A stretch of 64,000 bases of DNA from Streptococcus parasanguinis ATCC 15912 (GTDB lineage: Bacteria > Bacillota > Bacilli > Lactobacillales > Streptococcaceae), in the NCBI RefSeq assembly GCF_000164675.2, contig NC_015678.1, positions 1,302,001 to 1,366,000 on the forward strand, in the 5' to 3' direction. Each line of letters starts with the position of its first letter. The stretch's first letter is position 1. The notes beneath the pieces are model-generated. The model saw only the letters and a list, made by a program, of their open reading frames with translations, made no database searches and was not told where the DNA came from. Made by a program: the position numbers and the translations under genes. Positions 39,294 to 49,727 of this stretch are shown piece by piece.

Positions 39294-40649
39294 TCATTCA
39301 GCTTGCATGCCTATTTCTTCTTGCAAACGAGCTCGGAAAACAGCTGGTTCAATGCTACTTGATTGGGTAATTTGCTGAACCACAGCTTCTTTGTATGTCT
39401 CTACAGATTGGTAGATTTCCCGGATACGCGCTACAAAGTCAGCTTCCTTTCCTTGTTCAAAGATATTTTCTTGCGCAATATAACGTCGATCATGTAAAGT
39501 GTGTGAAAAGCCTAGAATAATTTGCTGGTGTTCAAATGCTTTACGAACAATACCTTGTACCTCGCCATAGTGGTTAATATCCAAATAAATACTTGACTGA
39601 ACCAATAATTCTTTGATTCGATCTTGACTAATATTTTGGTATAAGACAACGTTAGGATAGCGGACCATTGAAGAAAGTACTGGAGACATTTCCGTTAACG
39701 CTGCAATTCTAAAAGTAACATCCGGCAACTTCTCTACTAGCTCCGTTAGAGCCTCAATTTGATCAGAATTAGTCAAGACAAAGGTATCCTTACGAATATC
39801 TTCTTTAACCTGAAAATCATAAATGTAGCCCAACGGCATAAAGAATCTGTGTTGTTCTGCTGATGTTAATTCTAAAGCACGTTGGTAGGTGCTATTCTGA
39901 GGAATCACAATTTTATTGGTACGCAAATTTGGAGTAGATAAAATAAACTGCATATTTCCAGGCAATTCATCATAAAGAGGTTCCTGCCAAATTAAGAGAT
40001 CATGCCCCTCAACACCTTTATTTCCCAAGTGTAGACTGACATTGAAGGAGAGGGCCAGTGTATTATAGATCACTTTATCTAGATTAAAACCTCTATATTC
40101 TAGATAGAACATGAAATAATCTAAGCGACTCTTGAAAATTTTCATAGGGGAATTAGGCAAGGTTAAGATCAAATCACCTGTTTGATGATTTTCTGTCAGG
40201 CGCTCAATCGTTCCCTCCAAATAAGTGGTCACTAAGGGTTGTCCTTGACCATCACAAGTCGTAACAGCAATCTTGCGACCGTATTGATCATAGCGCTCGA
40301 TCATCACAACTTGATTTTTGTCATCCAACCACTCTACACGTTCAACAATACGCTTATAAGAAGCTATATGATAATAAATACGAGCCTTCTCCTGACCATA
40401 ATAAGTCACTTTCCCCATATTGTTATCACCAGAAATTTCCCAAAAATCTGGAACTAGGACTTCATTAAAATAACGTCCTCGTTTTTCACCTTCTGGCTGT
40501 CCTAAGAAATAAAGGAAAGGAGACTCTACACCGTCTGGCAAGAAACCATCTGGCTCTAGAACGACTGTCGGATGATGAAAACCTGACTTCTGCATAGAAT
40601 GAAGCAAATCTTGGCTCTCACGAGAATAACTATCAAATACATTCAGCAT
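39294..40649 (-). CDS. gtfB: SRRP O-GlcNAc transferase chaperone subunit GtfB (Gtf2)
   Basis: 451 residues. With GtfA it forms the GlcNAc transferase that modifies serines of the SRRP in the cytoplasm; GtfB binds the acceptor. An N-terminal add-on region (~60-200) is followed by a GT-B-like half with FVLTNSDQIEALTELVEKLP, AALTEMSP, YPNVVLY and SIYLDINHYGEVQGIV (~360). The same module occurs in the GT8 proteins of this locus. Its ATG overlaps the gtfA 3' end by 17 bp. Confidence 0.92.
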   Translation of the reverse strand: MLNVFDSYSRESQDLLHSMQKSGFHHPTVVLEPDGFLPDGVESPFLYFLGQPEGEKRGRYFNEVLVPDFWEISGDNNMGKVTYYGQEKARIYYHIASYKRIVERVEWLDDKNQVVMIERYDQYGRKIAVTTCDGQGQPLVTTYLEGTIERLTENHQTGDLILTLPNSPMKIFKSRLDYFMFYLEYRGFNLDKVIYNTLALSFNVSLHLGNKGVEGHDLLIWQEPLYDELPGNMQFILSTPNLRTNKIVIPQNSTYQRALELTSAEQHRFFMPLGYIYDFQVKEDIRKDTFVLTNSDQIEALTELVEKLPDVTFRIAALTEMSPVLSSMVRYPNVVLYQNISQDRIKELLVQSSIYLDINHYGEVQGIVRKAFEHQQIILGFSHTLHDRRYIAQENIFEQGKEADFVARIREIYQSVETYKEAVVQQITQSSSIEPAVFRARLQEEIGMQAE

Positions 40650-42147
40650 GTGTCACCTCTTCTATCAATTGAGACCAAGCTTCTTCTACTCGGCTGGTCA
40701 AAAAGTCTTCCGCACGCGTATAAGATGCTTGGCGCATATTCGCTAGCTCTTCATTTTGGTAGAGCAAAACAATCTTTTCAGCATAGGAAGAAGCAATATG
40801 ATCCACCACTTGATCAGAAGAAGATGGAATCAGATAGCCATTTCTTCCTTCTGTTACAAAGGTCTGATTGCCATAAGGAACATCAAAACCAATAATCGGA
40901 AGACCAGAACCGATAGCCTCCATCAAAGTCAAACCAAAGCCTTCGCTAGTCGATGCAGATAGGTAAACTTCATAGTTCTTATAAATCTCTTCAAGATTGG
41001 CATGTCCTTTGAGATGGACATAATCTGTCGCCCCCAATTCATCGATAAGAGAGCGCAACTTCCCCTCTTCTCCACCATTGCCATAGATATCAAAGGATAG
41101 CTCCGGTAACTCTTTTTTGGCACAGACCACTGCTCGGACCAACCAATCAATATGTTTCTCAGTAGCTAAGCGAGAAGCTGTAATCATAGAGAATGGCTTG
41201 CGATTTTCATTTTGTGGCAAGCTTGCAAGACTACCAACCGGAATGGTATAGATAGCAGGTCGATGGTTGGTGTATTTGGCAAACTGCTCTGCTAAGATTT
41301 CTTTTTGACGGTCGGTAGCGACAATAAAGAAATCCACCTTGTCCGCATTTGTAAATTGGTAGTCGTAATAGTTATTCCACAAGATGTACTGATCATCAAC
41401 ATTATTGGCACTGAAATGCTCTGCATGAACAACCACACCCAGGCGAGCTTTTTGGGCTTCTTCAAAGATAGGCTGCCCGATATTGGTTTCCCGATCTAAA
41501 ATAACCAAATCTTGTTTGGTCAATTGAAGGGTCTGCATGAAGTAACGAATCAATTCTTGCCGACCAACTAGGAAGCGATCTGGAAAACGGTAGACTTCAC
41601 GACCATCCGCCATCTGCATGCTGTAGGCAACCGTCCCGTCTTCATTGTAAAATCGGCGCTCAATCAAGTTGGCTTGATTATCCTTAGGAATAAAGTACTC
41701 GGTACAGTAACGAGTGTAGGAGAAATAATCCTTTCTCACCAAGATCCCTCTGGACACATACTCGCAGCGTTCTACATAGGGACTGTTTTCTTCCCGCAGG
41801 TAGCAGGTCAAAAAGTTGTCTTGGTCCTCATAAAAGAAGCGCTTGATCTTACCATCAACTTCTTCACGAGTGGGTTTTCCTGCAAATCCTGCTAAGACCT
41901 GATCAATCGTATAGGTCGTAGGTGCTATCTTTATATCCGTGAAATGGCTGTAGAGCCAGATGATTTCATCATTTTTAAAACCGATATTTTCTGTTAGATG
42001 CTGGATATTATCGGCAAGGATCATATCCATAAACACAAATTTGGCTGGTTCATGGATATTGCGTAACAACTGAGCACGATAGGCCTGGGCATACTCGACA
42101 CCACTGCTGGCCCAACCAATTCCCAGGTTGATATTATATACTGTCAT
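40633..42147 (-). CDS. gtfA: SRRP O-GlcNAc transferase GtfA (Gtf1)
   Basis: 504 residues. N-terminus NLGIGWASSGVEYAQAYRAQ binds the UDP-GlcNAc acceptor side in known GtfA; C-terminal GT4 domain shows FSMITASRLATEKHIDWLV, FDIYGNGGEEGKLR and the catalytic-type EGFGLTLMEAIGSGLPIIG (~410-430). It starts glycan assembly on the SRRP. GAGG before the ATG; a TATAAT at 42286-42291 is the probable -10, so gtfAB have a promoter of their own. Confidence 0.95.
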   Translation of the reverse strand: MTVYNINLGIGWASSGVEYAQAYRAQLLRNIHEPAKFVFMDMILADNIQHLTENIGFKNDEIIWLYSHFTDIKIAPTTYTIDQVLAGFAGKPTREEVDGKIKRFFYEDQDNFLTCYLREENSPYVERCEYVSRGILVRKDYFSYTRYCTEYFIPKDNQANLIERRFYNEDGTVAYSMQMADGREVYRFPDRFLVGRQELIRYFMQTLQLTKQDLVILDRETNIGQPIFEEAQKARLGVVVHAEHFSANNVDDQYILWNNYYDYQFTNADKVDFFIVATDRQKEILAEQFAKYTNHRPAIYTIPVGSLASLPQNENRKPFSMITASRLATEKHIDWLVRAVVCAKKELPELSFDIYGNGGEEGKLRSLIDELGATDYVHLKGHANLEEIYKNYEVYLSASTSEGFGLTLMEAIGSGLPIIGFDVPYGNQTFVTEGRNGYLIPSSSDQVVDHIASSYAEKIVLLYQNEELANMRQASYTRAEDFLTSRVEEAWSQLIEEVTHAECI

Positions 42148-42633
42148 AATGTCCTCTTTTGTGGAAAATGCAAGGCGCTTTTCCTTTTTTAATTTCTACA
42201 TTACAGAATGTGGAGGGAGATATATGCCCCAACCACATTTTAACCGATTAGAAAAAACTAATCTTTTCCAATTAGTACGACTAACATTATAACACACAAT
42301 TTACTATTAAACACTGGATGAATACTTCAAAAAACAACATCCTACTCCCTCGAAATACTTGTTCTTCAATTATTATTTTAAAAGTTTCCTTTTATCCTAT
42401 CCATTAAATATAAAAAGGGAGTGAGACTGAACGAATTTAAACTAAATTCGTTCGTAGTCCCACCCCTTTAAAGGTTATATAGCCTAAGATTATAGCTAAA
42501 AGAAACTTTCTTTGTAAGTTCTCACCACTGCCTCGAAGCAGTGTTTCAAGCACTTATAACTATTAGTCATCGAAGGTTGGGCACTTTGTTTCCAACCTCT
42601 CTCGTACTGAAGAATAAAGGTGAACAAACTTCA
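42148..42633. other. Intergenic region between the SRRP gene and gtfA
   Basis: No gene found in these 486 bp. On the minus strand, AGGTTGG/CCAACCT (~42576-42602) may end the SRRP transcript. 42418-42475 carries a structured repeat-like block (see separate entry). GATTAG-TTTTTT-CTAATC lies around 42246-42263 and the gtfA -10 at 42286-42291. Confidence 0.5.
42418..42606 (+). repeat. Variant of the structured intergenic element
   Basis: GTGAGACTGAACGAATTTA...TAAATTCGTTCGTAGTCCCAC mirrors H1 of copies A-C (GTGGGAC...GTCCCAC around an AT-rich palindrome), followed by CACTGC/GCAGTG and a GTTGGGCAC...CCAACCTCTCTC end. Similar layout but different sequence, so homology is uncertain. Confidence 0.4.
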
Positions 42634-42799
42634 CTACTGTTCAATTACTCCATCTTCATCCTCATCTTTTCTTCTTTTAGCAACAACTCCTAAACCAAGT
42701 AAGCCTGTCAGTAGACCAAGTCCTAGGGTAGCTGTATTAGCTGACTGATCACCTGTTTGTGGCAATTTCGCATGTGTCTCTGACGACTGTGCTGAGGCC

Positions 42800-45700
42800 G
42801 AAGCAGAAATACTTGTACTTAGAGAAGCGCTTGTGCTGGCTGATTCACTGGCACTGGTTGAAGCACTTTGTGAAGCTAAGGTACTTGCAGATTCACTCGC
42901 ACTCGTTGATGCACTTTGGGAAGCCGATGTACTTGCGGATTCGCTCGCGCTGGTCGAAGCGCTTTGTGATGCACTGGTGCTTGCAGATTCTGATGCACTC
43001 GTTGACGCGCTCAATGAAGCTGAGGTACTTGCTGATGCTGAGGCGCTCCTTGAGACACTTTGCGATGCAGAGATGCTCTCAGATACAGACACACTAATAG
43101 AATCCGAGATAATAACACTATTAATATCAATGCTATCAAGAGAGTGGATCGCCGGATCTCCCTTACTTGTAATGACAGAGTTTGATGCACTGGTTGAAGC
43201 ACTCATTGATGCAGACGTACTTGCGGATTCGCTGGCGCTGGTCGATGCACTCATCGATGCTGAGGTACTTGCTGACGCTGACGCGCTCGTTGAAGCGCTT
43301 TGTGAAGCACTTGTGCTTGCTGATTCTGACGCACTTGTTGAAGCGCTTTGTGATGCTGATGTACTTGCGGATTCAGAGGCACTAGTTGAGGCACTTTGTG
43401 AAGCTGAGGTACTTGTGCTTGCAGACTCACTTGCACTTGTTGATGCACTTTGCGATGCTGAGGTACTTGCTGATTCAGAAGAACTTGTTGATGCACTTTG
43501 CGATGCACTTGTGCTTGCGGATTCGCTCGCACTTGTCGATGCGCTTTGCGATGCAGACGTACTTGCGGATTCGCTTGCACTTGTCGAAGCGCTTTGTGAG
43601 GCTGACGTACTTGCTGATTCACTTGCACTTGTCGATGCACTCATTGATGCACTGGTACTTGCTGATTCACTTGCACTTGTCGAAGCGCTTTGCGATGCGG
43701 ACGTACTTGCGGATTCGCTCGCACTGGTTGAAGCGCTTTGTGACGCTGACGTACTTGTGCTTGCAGACTCACTTGCACTGGTTGATGCACTTTGCGATGC
43801 GGACGTACTTGCTGATTCACTTGCACTTGTCGAAGCGCTTTGCGATGCGGACGTACTTGCTGATTCGCTCGCACTGGTTGAAGCGCTTTGTGACGCTGAC
43901 GTACTTGCGGATTCGCTTGCACTTGTCGAAGCGCTTTGTGAGGCGGATGTACTTGCGGACTCTGACGCACTTGTTGATGCACTTTGCGATGCTGAGGTGC
44001 TTGCTGACTCTGACGCACTTGTCGATGCACTTTGCGATGCTGAGGTGCTTGCTGACTCACTTGCACTTGTCGATGCACTTTGTGAGGCGGATGTACTTGC
44101 TGATTCGCTCGCACTTGTTGAAGCGCTTTGTGAGGCTGAGGTACTTGCTGATTCGCTCGCACTGGTTGATGCACTTTGCGATGCGGACGTACTTGCTGAT
44201 TCGCTCGCACTGGTTGAAGCGCTTTGTGAGGCGGACGTACTTGCGGACTCTGAGGCGCTAGTTGAAGCACTTTGCGATGCGGACGTACTTGCGGATTCGC
44301 TCGCACTTGTCGAAGCGCTTTGGGATGCGGATGTGCTTGCTGATTCAGACGCACTTTGCGATGCGGACGTACTTGCGGACTCTGACGCACTCGTTGAGGC
44401 ACTCTGTGACGCTGACGTACTTGCGGATTCGCTCGCACTGGTTGAAGCGCTTTGGGATGCGGATGTGCTTGCTGATTCAGAAGCACTTGTCGAAGCACTT
44501 TGCGATGCGCTAGTACTTGCTGATTCAGAAGCACTTGTTGAGGCACTCATTGATGCACTTGTGCTTGCTGACTCACTTGCACTTGTTGATGCACTTTGCG
44601 ATGCGGATGTACTTGCAGATTCAGAAGCACTTGTCGATGCGCTCATTGATGCACTTGTGCTTGCGGATTCAGAAGCACTTGTCGATGCGCTTTGCGATGC
44701 TGAGGTGCTTGCTGACTCTGACGCACTTGTCGAAGCGCTTTGTGATGCAGACGTACTTGCTGATTCTGACGCGCTGGTTGAAGCACTTTGCGATGCAGAT
44801 GTACTTGCTGACTCTGATGCACTTGTTGACGCACTCTGTGACGCTGAGGTACTTGCGGACTCGCTCGCACTGGTTGATGCACTTTGGGAAGCCGATGTGC
44901 TTGCAGATTCAGACGCGCTCGTTGATGCACTTTGCGATGCTGAGGTACTTGCGGATTCGCTCGCACTTGTTGAAGCACTTTGTGAAGCTGACGTACTTGC
45001 GGACTCGCTCGCACTTGTCGAAGCGCTTTGTGAAGCACTTGTGCTTGCTGATTCTGACGCACTTGTTGATGCACTTTGCGATGCGGATGTACTTGCAGAT
45101 TCGCTCGCACTGGTTGAAGCACTTTGTGACGCTGACGTACTTGCGGACTCGCTCGCACTGGTTGAAGCACTTTGTGATGCAGACGTACTTGCGGACTCAC
45201 TTGCGCTGGTTGAAGCGCTTTGTGATGCGGACGTACTTGCGGACTCACTTGCGCTGGTTGAAGCGCTTTGTGATGCGGACGTACTTGCGGATTCGCTCGC
45301 ACTTGTTGAAGCGCTTTGTGATGCGGACGTACTTGCGGATTCACTGGCACTGGTTGAAGCACTTTGCGATGCGCTAGTACTTGCGGATTCAGAAGCACTT
45401 GTTGAAGCGCTTTGTGAAGCTGATGTACTTGCGGACTCACTTGCACTTGTTGACGCACTTTGCGATGCGCTAGTACTTGCAGATTCAGACGCGCTCGTTG
45501 AAGCACTCATTGACGCTGAGGTACTTGCGGACTCTGAGGCGCTAGTTGAAGCACTTTGTGAAGCTGACGTGCTTGCGGATTCACTTGCACTAGTTGAAGC
45601 ACTTTGTGAAGCACTTGTGCTTGCTGATTCTGACGCACTTGTTGATGCACTTTGCGATGCGGATGTACTTGCAGATTCGCTCGCACTGGTTGAAGCACTT

Positions 45701-46110
45701 TGTGACGCTGACGTACTTGCGGACTCGCTCGCACTTGTTGAAGCACTTTGCGATGCTGATGTACTTGCTGATTCGCTCGCACTGGTTGAAGCACTTTGTG
45801 ACGCTGACGTGCTTGCGGATTCACTTGCACTAGTTGAAGCACTTTGTGATGCTGAGGTGCTTGCTGACTCTGATGCACTAGTTGATGCACTTTGCGATGC
45901 TGAGGTACTTGCTGATTCAGACGCGCTGGTTGAAGCACTTTGCGATGCGGACGTACTTGCGGATTCACTTGCACTCGTTGAAGCACTTTGTGAAGCGGAC
46001 GTTAATGCAGATTCTGAGGCGCTTGTGCTTGCTGACTCTGATGCCGACGTTGACGCTGATTCTGATTCTGATGCTGACGTTGAAGCTGACTCAGAACGAT
46101 ATTTCTTCTC
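42800..46110 (-). repeat. SRR2 repeat array (24/48-bp units)
   Basis: About 3.3 kb of 24-bp units (8 residues, SASESAST alternating with SASQSAST; 48-bp pair). Serine codons vary between units, lowering nucleotide identity. Indels of 12-bp scale break the phase (for example [12 protein letters not shown] near 44340 and [10 protein letters not shown] near 43410 and 43755). An island without repeats ([17 protein letters not shown]..., ~43075-43185) interrupts the array. Confidence 0.92.
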
Positions 46111-49100
46111 TGAAACAGTTTCATCTTGACTATAGACTATCGGTGAATATGGCTGGCTACCCGATGCTACTTTAGCATTATCTTTATAGTAGACAGTTGC
46201 AATTCCATCCTCACTTACATCAATGCTAGAAATACGATTGCGACCGTTTGGAACAATCTTGTCGTGAGCTTTTTTAATCTCTTCGCGAACTTTTTCCTTA
46301 TCAGTTTCTGTTAAGTGATTTTTATCCTTAACTTCTGTCACATCAATAACAGGCTTGTTAAACAAGTTTTGCAACTGATCTTGTTGAATTCGAATTTCTC
46401 CTACATCAACACTGTTTCCACTAGGATCTGTAGCAGTGAGCCATCGTCCCCAAGTGTTTCCTGATCTCCACGCAAGATCTTCATTAGTATTAACATTTAT
46501 AGTAAAGGTAGTTTGGTCATCATTTGTTAAGGTACTGATTATGTTCGTGATAGGACCAGTTCCCCACTCAGGTCTATTTTCGAAGAAGTCTGTTAGGTCT
46601 TTTCTATTACCAGAGACCTTCAGTGTGACTAATTTACCACTATTATCTTTACCTGTATAAGTAATCTGGATATTATCCCCAGCATAGAACAGATATCGAC
46701 CATTACTATCTTTCTTAGGTTCTTGACCATTTACTTTGACTGTGTAAGTGATTGTTGGTTTTACACGCTCTGGAGTGATTGTTCCTGAGGCGACTTCTGA
46801 GTTCAATCCATCAACTGTTGACTTAGCTGTCACATTACCTGTCGGAAGAAGACCATTATTACCATCATAAGCTTTCTTCAGATCTTGGGGATCAAAAGTG
46901 ACGCTATTATCAGTAGCTTTTACATCTTTAGTAAAAGTATGTCCAGCTAATGTCAGGGTTACAGTTGATCCCGGTGTGACATTTGTTACCACAATCGAGC
47001 GATTTGGCAAGCCACCTGTCTCATTAGTTGAATCAATAGAAATCTCTGGAGTTTGCGGATTAACTGTGTAAGTGATTGGAACTCGTTGTTTGACACGTAC
47101 TCCCGTACCATCTACAGGTAGTTCAACTTCCACATCTTTTGTAAATCGTCCCACTTGTGAAAGATCTGGAGCACCATCAGCCCATCTGAAGTTCGTCTTA
47201 TTTACATTATAATCAGGCGCACCTGTCACTTTCGTAATAGAATCTTTTGGATTGGCAACTACTTGTTTATATGTATCATCATTTATTTGACCCTGAGTAA
47301 AGATGTAAGAACGATTAGTCTCAAACTTATAAACATTATGAATAACATCTACTGTCTTGCTGAGCAATTTCGAACTATCTGTCTCACCAAGACGACCTTT
47401 AGGATATGTAAAAGTTAATTTGAAGCGTTGTTGCCCAGCTTCTGTCGTAGTGATAGGAGCTTCTGACAAGCGAGCTCCATCTTCATTTGTCCATGTTTGT
47501 CGAGAACCACTTGGGAACCAAGCATCTCCCGACTTATACACATAGTCAAGCCAGTTTGAACCATTACCATTGTGAGGAGTTGTTCCTTGGATATCATTGA
47601 TAGGATCTTTAGACGTGATTGTAGACATGGTACTGTATGTAACAGTAACATCATCTGTAGATCCATCTGCGTATGTGACTGTCGCTACAGCTGTTTTATT
47701 ATCCCCAGAGTTAGTTGTGTCAATTGGTGTTTTCCAAGCAACAGTAGCACCTTGCGGTAATTGTTTCCCACCTTCAAGCTGAACAAAGTTAGCCGCATTT
47801 GACAAATCACTAGCTGTTTCGCCTACATATGTATAGACAGTTGGAGTCTTAGCCACAGCGTTATATTTATCCGTCTGATTTTTGATCACAAACTTGACAT
47901 AACCATTGTCAGCAACACCATTCTTCGTATGAACACTATCTGTGACGCCACGATCATCCGTCGCTATCAAATAGCGTTCAAATGATTTGCCCGCCGGGAT
48001 ACTTTTATCAAGCGTGCCAGTAATGGTAATAGTTGCATTTGACTGGTTAGTTAAGCTAGTAATTGGATTTGAACGATTAATTCCAGTATATCCTGCATAG
48101 TTTGTACCATTAGCATTGTCAGCTGTACCTTGTGTTTCAAACTTCAAAGAGGAAATTTCCCCAGAATCATCTGTCGCACTAAAGGTTAGGTTAGTAGGCT
48201 CACCACGATAGATATCGATTTCTTTGACATCTGGTCTATCATATGGAATCACCAATTTTGGACGTTCATTAACTGTCACTGACTGTGGAATCGGAGTGCT
48301 ACGAGTTTCATCTTTATAGACAATCGTTGCTGTACCATTTGCTTGAACTTCAATATCTTTGATACGGTGAGTTGTCTGATTATTCTTAGCATAGATGGCA
48401 TTCTTAACAGCTGTTTTTTCAGTTTCTGTCAAGTTATTTTTATCTGCAACAGGTGTAAATTCAGGATTTGTCACTGAAAGACGGTCTTTAAGTTGTCCTT
48501 GAGTGATACGAACATTACCGGTACCAACAGTCCCGTTGACATTTCCTACTTGGTCTGTTGCGACAGCATTTCGTTGCCAAGTATTCCCTGACTTCCACTC
48601 CAGATCATCTTTCATATGAGCGTTGACTGTGATTGTAGCAGGATTTGCTGGTGTAGCTGTAATATCACCTGTCAAGAGTCCTACAGAACCTGTACCGTAT
48701 TTAGGGTCTTCAAAGAAGTTATCTCTCAATCCTGGTTGGCTTCCATCTGCTTTAGGAACAATCTTGAACTCTTTTAACTTACCACTATTATCAGTTGCAG
48801 TAAACTTAATTGTGAAGTCATCACCAGCATAAACGATATGTTCATTTCCACGACTAGCGACTGGACTTGGAGTCGCTGGAATAGTCTGACCATCACGCGT
48901 CACTGTAACAGCGGGAACAGGCACTTCCGTTTCCGCTCTTACGCTGGCTTGGACGATGTCTACAGTGTTATCACGATAGGTAATGGTGATTTCACCAGTG
49001 TTAGACACTGTAATTTCTTTACCACCTTCAGAACCCTTCACGTAGTCAGCACTTGATAGGATCGTAGCATTTTGGTTCTTGAAGTTTGCTAGGATTTGAG

Positions 49101-49727
49101 CTTTCTCAGTCTCGCTTAAAGATGACGGGTTGTTAACTGTAACAGTGTCGCCACTAACAGGATTGTTACGCTCGTTGAAACCTTTGATGTTAAGCGTCAA
49201 GCGACCCAAAGTACTTTGTTGAGCAGTGTCAAACACTTTGAAGTCGAGATTGTAAACGCCTGGAGTCATTGGCTTCCATCCGTTATCACGGCCAATTGTC
49301 CCACCTACAACTGAAGTATGTTCTTTAGGATTCTGTCTATTAGAATAATAAGGTTTAAATCCTTGATTACCAATTGGGGTACGACTCATGGTCAAACCAG
49401 TGATGATAGTATTATTCGGATCAGCTAACATAGTTAGCACCCCTTTGTCATCTCTCATAACAAAAGGAATTCCGTTTGCTCCACCTAGAACCTCATCATT
49501 ATATACTTCAACATAAGAAGGGGTGATCGAGATAGTAGGTGCTTTATCGGTTGCTCTTTGACCTGTACCAGTAGGAACCGAACCATTCATAACTTGGGTG
49601 TAATTGCCCGAAGTGGTAGAACCATCAAACGGTCTACTACTTGTAGCCACTTGGGCATTCAAAGTAGCTTCACTAGAATTATTATTTACAGTAGCATAGA
49701 TCCAAATAGTCGCTTCAAGATTCCTAT

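Noticed and set aside
42800-46110. Regular ~48-bp spacing suggesting a CRISPR array
   Set aside because: Units are translated in phase as Ser/Ala repeats; there are no unique spacers and no cas genes.
42833-46129. 1098-codon open frame on the plus strand opposite SRR2
   Set aside because: It mirrors the Ser/Ala repeat codons (reading as [16 protein letters not shown] repeats), has no ribosome site or promoter, and depends on stop-free repeat composition. Other long frames in 43-46 kb have the same cause.
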